A stretch of DNA of 64,000 nucleotides from contig JBGSKV010000117.1 of the NCBI GenBank assembly GCA_041740975.1, positions 91,333 through 155,332 of the forward strand, read 5' to 3'. Of this stretch, positions 18,113 through 26,048 are shown one piece after another. How positions within the stretch are numbered: position 1 is the first letter of the stretch; every line of letters starts with the position of its first letter. The translations under genes and the position numbers were made by a program. The stretch comes from JBGSKV01 sp041740975 (lineage in GTDB: Bacteria; Bdellovibrionota_B; Oligoflexia; Oligoflexales; JALZUQ01). Under the pieces are notes generated by a model that saw nothing but the letters and a program-made list of their open reading frames with translations, had not been told where the DNA came from and made no database searches.

Positions 18113-19453
18113 ATGAAGCTGATATTCATTATCTCTGCCTTTATGACACGAACGCTTCCTCCTGGTAAGTGGTTTCGATCATCTATTACTATCCAAGGCC
18201 AATTTTTATTGGCCTTCTTTTTGTCTGCTTCAGTCAGTTACGCGGAAACGTCTGACGTTGCCGTCGGCGGTGAGCGTCGAATGCTCAAAACGACTTTTCA
18301 ACATGAAATCATCACAAGCGATATCTTCCCATGGTTAAGTGGTGACCGCCAAGGACCGGTGTCCGATGTCAAAGGTAAGATGGCTACAAGGCTAGACGAA
18401 CTTCTCAAATCCTCCAATAAGTGGGTGGACGTTGCGATATATGGTGTTGATCGTCAGAACTGGCTTCTGGATACAGTCCAAGGGCTAGTTGAGCGCAACT
18501 TACGAGTGCGATTTGTCGTTGACCAGGCTAAAGGCGACAAAGGCGACTGGGATCCAGAAAACTTCACTTATCCGGATACAGCGCTTTTGCCAAACTATGT
18601 ACCTGAAGAAAATATCAAAATCGACATTGGCCCGAGTGGCAATGCCCGAAGTTCTACGATGCACAATAAGTTCGTGGTTTTTGATGAAAAGAAGGTATGG
18701 CTTGGCAGTGTGAATATGAGTCGAACTGAGATTGGTTCAGAGTACAATGCAAACACGGTGCTTGTTGTAAATTCACCTGAGATAGCTGATATCTACAATC
18801 GTGAATTCAAACAGATGTTTGATGGCGAACGTTTTAGTCGCAAAAAAGTTTCTTCGGCCAGACCTGATTACATCTACACAGATGGAACAGAAATTAGCGT
18901 CTTCTTCTCGCCGCAAGACAACACAAAAGACATGGCGATTGTCCCTTTTATAAGAAATGCGAAAAAATCCATTAATGTGGGTATGTTTTTTCTCACAGAT
19001 GAAACGGTCGCGGAAGAGCTTGCTAAGGCAGCGAAAGAGCGAAACGTAAAAGTTCGAGTCATTGTCGATGCGCTTGCAGCTCGCTCTTCTTCTTCTGCTC
19101 CACTTATCAAATGGATGCGACGCCGCGGGGTCGAAATTCTGATTGAGACTTGGGGTGGCAAGATGCATATGAAAACGGCAACAGCCGATGGCAAACACAC
19201 GCTCATGGGATCCATGAATTGGTCCGTATCGGGTGAAGTTGACAATGACGAAAACACCATCGTAATCCGCAATAACACTAAGGTTGCGAAGAAAATTGAC
19301 GCTTATTTTGAAAAGCTCTGGGCTTCGATCGACGTCAATGTTGACGTATTCAAAGTCTATGCAGAGGGAAAGAACTCGAAAAATTCCTGTTTTGATGGGC
19401 TAGATAATGATTATGATGGTACCGTAGACAGTGATGACCCAGGCTGTAAGTAA
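18113..19453 (+). CDS. exported phospholipase-D-family protein with Asp-rich tail
   Basis: A protein of 446 residues. An N-terminal export signal is present but long (hydrophobic core about 30-43, Ala-x-Ala-like end near 45); the in-frame ATG at 18143 is an alternative start. Two HKD motifs give the PLD catalytic pair: His184-x-Lys186 followed by GSVNMS, and His352-x-Lys354 followed by GSMNWS. Substrates could be phospholipids, cardiolipin or nucleic acid. The last 21 residues (C-x-D-G-x-D-N-D-x-D-G ... D-P-G-C) resemble a thrombospondin type-3 calcium loop closed by two Cys. SD AGGA lies before ATG; the GTGACTAG array is upstream. Confidence 0.88.
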   Translation: MKLIFIISAFMTRTLPPGKWFRSSITIQGQFLLAFFLSASVSYAETSDVAVGGERRMLKTTFQHEIITSDIFPWLSGDRQGPVSDVKGKMATRLDELLKSSNKWVDVAIYGVDRQNWLLDTVQGLVERNLRVRFVVDQAKGDKGDWDPENFTYPDTALLPNYVPEENIKIDIGPSGNARSSTMHNKFVVFDEKKVWLGSVNMSRTEIGSEYNANTVLVVNSPEIADIYNREFKQMFDGERFSRKKVSSARPDYIYTDGTEISVFFSPQDNTKDMAIVPFIRNAKKSINVGMFFLTDETVAEELAKAAKERNVKVRVIVDALAARSSSSAPLIKWMRRRGVEILIETWGGKMHMKTATADGKHTLMGSMNWSVSGEVDNDENTIVIRNNTKVAKKIDAYFEKLWASIDVNVDVFKVYAEGKNSKNSCFDGLDNDYDGTVDSDDPGCK

Positions 19454-19465
19454 GGTCCATTATTC

Positions 19466-20074
19466 GTGATGAATTCAGAGACTCGCTCAATATATCGTAA
19501 AAGCCTTATCGCTTTTTTTATCATATTTATGTCTAGTGTGATTTTAGATCAAGTCTCTAAAATTCATGCCGAAAGAACGCTTCTTAAGTATTCGCATGAA
19601 AAAGATTTGAAAATCTATCAAGGTTCAACTGTCCCGGTATTTGTCTCGGAGCGAATCGCAGAAAAGAAACCAGGTCTTTTTTTCGGATTCACGTATGTCC
19701 GTAATCAAGGTGCAGCTTGGGGAGCTTTGAATGATCTCGACGATAAATATCGGATTCCATTTTTTTATTTAGTGACGTCGGTCGCGATTGTTATGATATT
19801 TTTCTTCTTAAAATCCACGCCCTTAGCCAATCGCTTGCCGCGCTATGCCCTCATTTTGGTTTTGTCAGGTGCCGTCGGAAATTTCATCGACCGCCTGCGA
19901 CTGGGATATGTGATCGACTGGATTGATTTTAAATGGAATATCTTAGGTTGGTACTATGATTTCCCTAAGTTCAATGTTGCCGACTCCTGCATTTCGGTGG
20001 GTATTGGTTTACTCATATTCGATATGATCGTCTTAGAAAAACGTCGTAACACCGCAAACGAAAAAATCGCCTAA
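19466..20074 (+). CDS. lspA: lipoprotein signal peptidase II
   Basis: A protein of 202 residues, somewhat longer than the usual 160-170. It cleaves prolipoprotein signal peptides at the inner membrane. Family motifs are all present: 'ILDQVSK' in helix 1, 'VRNQGAAWG', 'SGAVGNFIDRLRLGYVIDWID' region with the first catalytic Asp, and 'FNVADSCI' with the second. The extra length is a loop of about 35 residues between helix 1 and the N-x-GAAWG strand. The GTG at 19466 fits an AAGG site; the ATG at 19469 is an alternative. It serves the many lipoproteins encoded here. Confidence 0.95.
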   Translation: MMNSETRSIYRKSLIAFFIIFMSSVILDQVSKIHAERTLLKYSHEKDLKIYQGSTVPVFVSERIAEKKPGLFFGFTYVRNQGAAWGALNDLDDKYRIPFFYLVTSVAIVMIFFFLKSTPLANRLPRYALILVLSGAVGNFIDRLRLGYVIDWIDFKWNILGWYYDFPKFNVADSCISVGIGLLIFDMIVLEKRRNTANEKIA

Positions 20075-20147
20075 AGCAAATTCGAATGTGTCCGAACTGT
20101 GTAATGTCTTATGATGACAGTAGACTTTTCAGTTTGAGGCAGAAAAA

Positions 20148-22406
20148 TTGCGTTACAAGGTAATTATAGCGTTGTTGCTCTATATGGGTACCACACCGGT
20201 CGCTCATTGCCACGTGGTCGAATGGCGAGCGAGTGTTGCGAATGATGCAACCTGGCAACTCATCCAAAATGTCGATCGCCTTGATAGTGGTTCCACTAAA
20301 CAAAACTTTATGACTTTGGATCTCGTTGAGAAGCTCATTGAGACTCAGCCGCGAGCAGCACTGCAGTATCTCAACCAAGCCTCTACTTTGCAGCCGAAAC
20401 TCGTGGATACATTTGACTACTTCAAATTCAAAGTTCTATACAAAATCGGCGAATATCGTGAGGCAATCGCGCTGGGTTCCAAACTTATGCAGCGTCCCAT
20501 TGTTAGAAACTGGCAGTTGTACTTATCCGAAAAACTTATCGAACTCCACTCACTCAATCAAGATTGGGCACAAGTCGCAGAGCACTTCCGTAGCGCATCA
20601 AATCGCCTTGGTTTATCGAAAATTTCATCTGAGACTCTTCGGCATGTAGCTATCGCCTACCATAAGAATGGTAGTATGAGTCAGTTTTACGATGTCATTG
20701 AAAACATAGCTTCACAATTCCCTCATACGAACGATGCACGGTGGGCATTTCATTGGCTCATGGATCTTAGCTGTGAAAATAAACCTGAACATTATGTCTT
20801 TAGCGAAGAATTGCTGAGGCGCTTAAGTTGGAACACGCAGGTTTATCCCGATTTGAAAGAGGCTATCCTTGCCATTGTGGAAGATCGACCAGTTCGCTTA
20901 TTGAATCGTCAAGTTGTCAGAATGGACATTTTTGGCCGCCTTCGCATGTTGATGGGGCTGAGATTCTTCGATGAAGTGGACAAGATTGGCCAAGAAATTC
21001 TTGTGCAAAGAGGTATGTATAGTAAGCGACAAGTACAGGGTGCGCTTGAGCTTTTGGCTCGGAATGCCATTCGCATGGCAGACGCAAGATTGGCTGCCGA
21101 ATATTTTATCGAACTGATGGAATCAGTCCCTGGATACGTGTCCAGTGACAATTACTCATTGGCTGACGCAATGCGCTATCTGAGTAAGTACCGTACGGCC
21201 CATGCCCTTTACAAAAAATCACCTTATGCGTACGACCGCATGGAAAATACCTGGCAGCAGTTCTGGATGGCGTATCGTGGCGAAGACTTTGAATCCGCGC
21301 TGCAAACTTTAACCGAAAAAGAAGCAACCATACGTGGGCGTGATACGGATGGCAATGTGGCGCCCATTTACTGGCGAGCCAAAATCCTCGAAAAACAGGG
21401 CAAAATAGCGGAATCAGAAGCGCTCTATAAATCCGTATTGGCGGAAGCTGGTCAAAACTATTACGCAACACTTATTCTAAGAAAACAACCTGAGATTGCA
21501 AACGCGGTGCAACTGTCGTCCGAAGAAGATATAAATTATCCGCCGCAGAAACAGAAAAAAGAAATATTGTTGGCATCGATAGGCGAGTTGCCGACCCCGA
21601 TGTTTACGGGTCTTGAAAGTGACATCGCGACCGTTGAAGAACTTATTTCCAATGAACTTTATGATTCTGCTCGTCAAAAGATCGCGGATATTATTAAGCG
21701 CGACACATTGAATGATGAAAGCGCGCTCAAGTTGCATCTTCTTTTAAACAAAGCAGGCGACTTTGAGCCCAAAACCAGGCTTTTGACCAAGCTTAGTGTT
21801 TTGAACTTCGAAAATGGTGGTGGCTTGGCTGACCTGAACAATCAGCAAAAAGAAAATAATGAAAACTGGAGAGTTTATTATCCGCGCGCTTATCGAGATA
21901 TCGTTGATAAGTACGCGAAGCAATTTGGTATTGAACCACTGTTTTTCCTGAGTGTCATGCGTGCGGAGAGTTATTATCGAGAACATGCATCGTCCATTGT
22001 AGGCGCGCGTGGGCTTGTGCAAATCATGCCCTTTACTGGAATTCGTATTGCAAAAGATCTTGGTGATGAAAAGTTTGTGCCGACAGATCTTGGTAAACCA
22101 AAAATTAACATTGCTTACGGTGCATACTACCTTAGTAAACTTCTGCAGTACTACGACAACAATCCATACGTTGCCTTGGCCGCCTACAACGCCGGGCCAG
22201 ACGCGGTCAATTTCTGGCTAGAGTCCTGCAAAGGCTGTCAAATCGACGAATTCGTTGAGTCGATTCCATTTCGCGAAACTAGGCGATATGTAAAGAAAGT
22301 TTCTAAATACCATCAGATGTACCAAAATATTTATCAACGTCCGACGGAGTTTAGTAATTGGCCGAAATTACCAGAAAATTTGGGTCCAATTAGCAAAGTT
22401 TATTGA
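20148..22406 (+). CDS. slt: soluble lytic murein transglycosylase
   Basis: A protein of 752 residues starting at TTG (20148) with GAGG 8 bases upstream; the upstream frame offers no better start. Signal peptide (MRYKVIIALLLYMGTTPVAHC), a long superhelical alpha domain with TPR-like repeats (about 50-560), and a C-terminal SLT domain (about 585-735) with catalytic Glu607 in 'SVMRAESYY', then 'GARGLVQIMP' and 'ALAAYNAGP'. It cleaves MurNAc-GlcNAc bonds to 1,6-anhydro products, which LdcA and Mpl could recycle. Confidence 0.93.
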   Translation: MRYKVIIALLLYMGTTPVAHCHVVEWRASVANDATWQLIQNVDRLDSGSTKQNFMTLDLVEKLIETQPRAALQYLNQASTLQPKLVDTFDYFKFKVLYKIGEYREAIALGSKLMQRPIVRNWQLYLSEKLIELHSLNQDWAQVAEHFRSASNRLGLSKISSETLRHVAIAYHKNGSMSQFYDVIENIASQFPHTNDARWAFHWLMDLSCENKPEHYVFSEELLRRLSWNTQVYPDLKEAILAIVEDRPVRLLNRQVVRMDIFGRLRMLMGLRFFDEVDKIGQEILVQRGMYSKRQVQGALELLARNAIRMADARLAAEYFIELMESVPGYVSSDNYSLADAMRYLSKYRTAHALYKKSPYAYDRMENTWQQFWMAYRGEDFESALQTLTEKEATIRGRDTDGNVAPIYWRAKILEKQGKIAESEALYKSVLAEAGQNYYATLILRKQPEIANAVQLSSEEDINYPPQKQKKEILLASIGELPTPMFTGLESDIATVEELISNELYDSARQKIADIIKRDTLNDESALKLHLLLNKAGDFEPKTRLLTKLSVLNFENGGGLADLNNQQKENNENWRVYYPRAYRDIVDKYAKQFGIEPLFFLSVMRAESYYREHASSIVGARGLVQIMPFTGIRIAKDLGDEKFVPTDLGKPKINIAYGAYYLSKLLQYYDNNPYVALAAYNAGPDAVNFWLESCKGCQIDEFVESIPFRETRRYVKKVSKYHQMYQNIYQRPTEFSNWPKLPENLGPISKVY

Positions 22407-22503
22407 GTTGGTAGGCAAGCTGCCAATGTCAAATATGCCTTTAAAATGATAAAATAATAGCTAGGACACATCTAAAACTTATCACGAAATCTTTGGAGTA
22501 TGT

Positions 22504-23049
22504 ATGGCCCAGCAATGGCTATCCATCGTTGAATATGCGCGGGCATTCTCTGTCTCTGATATGACAGTACGCCGTCGCATTAAAACTGGAAAATTACAGT
22601 CAGTCCTACGCGATGGAAAATACTACATTCCAGTTGAAGTTGGTGTAGATGGTGGCTACATCAAGCCATCGTCAACGCGACCAAAGCCGATGATCAATCC
22701 TCCAAAAAAACCGGAACCACCAACTGAAAATGATTTTGAACTTATTCACTCTCAGCGTCCGCATACACCTACGCCCATTCATGTTCAAAAAGAAGTGCGT
22801 GTTCTTGAGCCAACGACTGCCTTTGAAAATTTAACGCAGACGAAACCAGACGCTGGAATCGTCGAAGTTTGTCAAAAAATGCTTACGAAGCTTCACAATA
22901 CGGAAGCATTGATGAGTAGCAAATATCAAGCTCAAATGCAGGCATTACTTAGTGACTCTAAGCGCAAGGATAGTGAAATTGGGCAACTCAAGCAGCAAAT
23001 AGAGGACCTACAGGTCCTAGTAAAAATCTTAGAATCAAACTCTAACTGA
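22504..23049 (+). CDS. HTH protein with C-terminal coiled coil
   Basis: A protein of 181 residues. Residues 5-45 form an excisionase/MerR-like helix-turn-helix ('VEYARAFSVSDMTVRRRIKTGKL' region, then 'YYIPVE'). A Pro-rich linker spans about 55-105, and residues about 120-178 form a coiled coil likely to mediate dimerisation. No known partner domain is present. It ends inside queA: the two converge and overlap by 8 bases. The HTH call is good; target and role are unknown. Confidence 0.8.
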   Translation: MAQQWLSIVEYARAFSVSDMTVRRRIKTGKLQSVLRDGKYYIPVEVGVDGGYIKPSSTRPKPMINPPKKPEPPTENDFELIHSQRPHTPTPIHVQKEVRVLEPTTAFENLTQTKPDAGIVEVCQKMLTKLHNTEALMSSKYQAQMQALLSDSKRKDSEIGQLKQQIEDLQVLVKILESNSN

Positions 23050-24148
23050 GCCAAAGCAAGCTGCTGTCGCCATAGCTCAGAAAGCTGTAGCTGCATTCTT
23101 TCGCTTCCTCGTATGCTTTCAGTGCCGCTTTCCGACCAATCAAAGCACTAATCAAAAGAAAAAGTGTCGAGCCTGGTTGATGAAAGTTAGTCATCAATGC
23201 GTCAATGCACCAGGGTTTGTAAATATCGTCGTCTGATTTGGGATATATGAAAAGGCTAGTATCAAACCATTGGTTAGTATGACTCTGCAAGTTCGATTTA
23301 TCCCCACAAATTTTAAAAAAAGACTCCAGAGTGCGCAAAGTTGTGGTGCCAACGGCAACGATGGGTGTGTGGGAAGCTTTAGCCGCATAAATTTTGGCTA
23401 ATGTGTCGGTAGGAACCATAAATAATTCGCTATGCATTTTGTGCATGCTGAGATCGTTTGACGATACCGGCAAAAACGTACCCGCTCCAACATGGAGTGT
23501 CACTGAGGCAAACTCAAAATTACTATCTTTTAACCTATTCAAAAGGTCAGCATCAAAATGCAGAGATGCCGTCGGGGCAGCCACGGACCCCGAGCTGTTT
23601 GCGAAAACTGTTTGATACCGTTCTTTGTCGAGGACAAGTAAGTCGTCCAATTCACCATTTTGATTTCTACGGATATAGGGTGGAACGGGCATCTGCCCAT
23701 TTTTCTCGAGCCACTCTTGCATCGAGTCCATTCTACAATCGAACTTTATATAGCAACTTTGCGGTGATTGACCCGCTGTCGAAACAATTTTGGCAGTTAA
23801 GTTGTCTGGGAACTGAATAATTTGATTATCTCGCAGACGCCTTTTGGGCTTAGCCATTGTTTCCCACATGTCATTGATTGAATCGTACTTTAACAAAAGA
23901 AACTCTATGTGCGCGCCCGTAGGCGTCGTTCCGAAGATGCGAGCGGGAATCACTTTCGTGTCATTGACAATAAAAAGACATGGTCTATCGAAAGCATTGA
24001 CCAAATCATGAATGGTAGAATGAAAAATTTCACCATTTTTCTTCCGAACTAATAACTTCGCGTCCGTCCGTCGTTTATGTGGTGTCTGCGCGATCAAGTG
24101 TTCGGGCAGTTCAAAATGAAAATTTTCTAAAGTCAGTATTGTGTCCAT
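23042..24148 (-). CDS. queA: tRNA preQ1(34) S-adenosylmethionine ribosyltransferase-isomerase
   Basis: A protein of 368 residues, the usual QueA length. It transfers and isomerises the ribosyl part of S-adenosylmethionine to preQ1 in tRNA, making epoxyqueuosine. Visible family signatures are 'FELPEHLIAQTPHKRRTDAKLL', 'FIVNDTKVIPAR', 'SVAAPTASLHFD', 'TLHVGAGTFLPV' and 'TNFHQPGSTL'. It converges on the HTH gene and diverges from the exported protein at 24219. Confidence 0.96.
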   Translation of the reverse strand: MDTILTLENFHFELPEHLIAQTPHKRRTDAKLLVRKKNGEIFHSTIHDLVNAFDRPCLFIVNDTKVIPARIFGTTPTGAHIEFLLLKYDSINDMWETMAKPKRRLRDNQIIQFPDNLTAKIVSTAGQSPQSCYIKFDCRMDSMQEWLEKNGQMPVPPYIRRNQNGELDDLLVLDKERYQTVFANSSGSVAAPTASLHFDADLLNRLKDSNFEFASVTLHVGAGTFLPVSSNDLSMHKMHSELFMVPTDTLAKIYAAKASHTPIVAVGTTTLRTLESFFKICGDKSNLQSHTNQWFDTSLFIYPKSDDDIYKPWCIDALMTNFHQPGSTLFLLISALIGRKAALKAYEEAKECSYSFLSYGDSSLLWLS

Positions 24149-24218
24149 AGAAGGTCTTTTAATTGTCTTTTAACGAAAAATAAACAATAATCAGGAACGG
24201 AGATCAATCGATAACATT

Positions 24219-25463
24219 ATGAATTTTATGCGAAATATATATTTTTTCTCGGTAGTCGTCGCTTGGCTCGCTGCTAGCCAGGCAGAAGCAGTTTGCCTCG
24301 TGACTTTGCCTGCCTCTCGGTTTCTCCCCGATCTGAATACCGGACGCGATCAAATCCGACTTTTTATGAAGAAGAATATTAATGGAAAAGCCCCTCAATG
24401 GTTCGATGTCCCTTTCCAAATTGATCCGCTTACAGAGAACGAGCGTCTGGTGTTCCCGGCTGACGCGAAATGGAAAAAAGAACTCTTGGATGACTTTGAC
24501 CGAATTCGATTTCGCGACCGAGATCTAGGAGACCCGAAAGATAAGACTCCTTTGCCTTGCGGAAAAGTGGTCTACGAGATCCGCGTTCGGCGAGCCTCCG
24601 GTTGGGGTTACGGCTACTTGACCTCATGCGCAGACAGCTTGAGACCCATAGCTTCTCAGGCACCTATCAAATATAGTCCAGATAAGTTTCAACTCGAAAC
24701 ATCCAGATATCTCTACCAGTATCACACTCTCAACCAAATGCTCTTCAAGTCGGTTTTTTTAGAAGAGGGAGGCAAATTTGTCCCTTTTCTAAGTGAGTCT
24801 CGACTCGACATTTTTGCCGATGTCAAAAATTTCTTTAATTTGCACTTCGACGACTCTGATATTGAATCAAAGCTTGAAAAAAATGATGTGAGGGAATTAG
24901 GAGCTGTAGCAGTTGTATCCTTCTATTTAAAAATTCTATTTTTTAAAATAAAATTAAGCTTAACAACAGATGTTAATTTTTTTGAAGATGCCGCGAGCAT
25001 ACCAATGTATATTTCACTCCCTATTTCAGGCAAGGAACGACTGAATAAGGGTAGTGGGATTTTGTACAGTTTCCGGTTAAGTGATGGGGTCGTGGCTTCC
25101 GCAGTAGACATGCCTGTACTGCAAGATGGTTATAATCCTAGTTCGAAAAAGTGGTGTGATAAAAATAACTGCCGTTTCTCTGTTAGTTTTTTGCGGCGCG
25201 GCAAGGCGCTGAGTTTTTACTTTAAGATCCCTGTTGGTTTGGCAAAGGAAGGTTTCTTCCCTCAGTTCGTGCGAGGTCCAACTGACCTTCGAAAGATTCC
25301 AAAAATCTTAAAGCACATGCCAGATGAAAATTTTGTAGGTTTCTTTTTTGCGACCAATGGCCTATCGGCTGGACAACACCCCTGGGACCTAGGAATTCAG
25401 TTTGGTGAGAAGCCCGCAGAATCCATTTCTTGTCGACCAACATTCATTATTCAGAAAATTTAA
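24219..25463 (+). CDS. exported protein of unknown function
   Basis: A protein of 414 residues with a signal peptide (MNFMRNIYFFSVVVAWLAASQAEA, cleavage about residue 24). The mature protein is rich in beta-prone aromatic residues, with seven or so Cys scattered in pairs and motifs such as 'FDRIRFRDRDLGDP' and 'WDLGIQFG', but I recognise no family. It converges on the SprT-like gene at 25466, with only two bases between stops. A periplasmic or outer-membrane role is the only inference I make. Confidence 0.75.
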   Translation: MNFMRNIYFFSVVVAWLAASQAEAVCLVTLPASRFLPDLNTGRDQIRLFMKKNINGKAPQWFDVPFQIDPLTENERLVFPADAKWKKELLDDFDRIRFRDRDLGDPKDKTPLPCGKVVYEIRVRRASGWGYGYLTSCADSLRPIASQAPIKYSPDKFQLETSRYLYQYHTLNQMLFKSVFLEEGGKFVPFLSESRLDIFADVKNFFNLHFDDSDIESKLEKNDVRELGAVAVVSFYLKILFFKIKLSLTTDVNFFEDAASIPMYISLPISGKERLNKGSGILYSFRLSDGVVASAVDMPVLQDGYNPSSKKWCDKNNCRFSVSFLRRGKALSFYFKIPVGLAKEGFFPQFVRGPTDLRKIPKILKHMPDENFVGFFFATNGLSAGQHPWDLGIQFGEKPAESISCRPTFIIQKI

Positions 25464-25465
25464 GC

Positions 25466-26047
25466 TTAACGTTTTATAAAGTTAAGAGGCACGTCGCAAC
25501 TGTCGCAAACGGTATTTTTGCCGAGTTTTTTAGATGTGAACCACTTGTAATTGCAGCTAGGACAGCGGTACATTAGCCCGCCTTCGGCAATAGCTCTAAT
25601 ATGAATGTGCACTTTGGTGTCGAGAGGCAAGCCAGTTTCGCTAAACTCCGCCATTTTTTTGTAAAAACGCTTGGTATGGCCAGGGTCAATATCGCAATCA
25701 TAAAGCCAAATATGAATAATCTCGTGAAACATGGTGTAAGGCAAAAGATGAGGGGTGTTGGAAAAGTAGTTTTGGTTGAGTGTAATAATTCGGTCATGGA
25801 GATCGGCTGTCCCCAGTTTTCTCTTCAGTCGATGAGAAAATTCGATATTTACACTTCCCTTAAGGTCACCTTCGGCCTGGTTTTGAAAATAAGGTAGGAA
25901 CTTTAAATAGTATGCATAAGCAAATGACTGCAAATGCTCTAAACTTAACTCTTGATTGACAGAAAAATTTCGCAGCAAAAAAGGATGCGACCATTGAGGC
26001 CGTAGGTTTTCAGCATTCCATGTGGTTTCGACCATAAAGTCGATCAT
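25466..26047 (-). CDS. SprT-like zinc metalloprotein
   Basis: A protein of 193 residues. The catalytic zinc motif HEIIH lies at about 109-113 with a downstream His, and a C-terminal zinc ribbon is formed by C-P-S-C and C-D-S-C pairs (about 159-182), the arrangement of bacterial SprT/Spartan-type proteins. The ATG at 26047 is one base after the stop of the LuxE-LuxC fusion gene, so the two are translationally coupled. Bacterial SprT function is poorly known; DNA-protein crosslink repair is the eukaryotic role. No signal peptide is seen, so it is cytoplasmic. Confidence 0.85.
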   Translation of the reverse strand: MIDFMVETTWNAENLRPQWSHPFLLRNFSVNQELSLEHLQSFAYAYYLKFLPYFQNQAEGDLKGSVNIEFSHRLKRKLGTADLHDRIITLNQNYFSNTPHLLPYTMFHEIIHIWLYDCDIDPGHTKRFYKKMAEFSETGLPLDTKVHIHIRAIAEGGLMYRCPSCNYKWFTSKKLGKNTVCDSCDVPLNFIKR

Positions 26048-26048
26048 A

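Noticed and set aside
22407..22503. Terminator after slt (TTGGTAG / CTGCCAA)
   Set aside because: A seven-pair stem exists but no U tract follows, so it is too weak to list.
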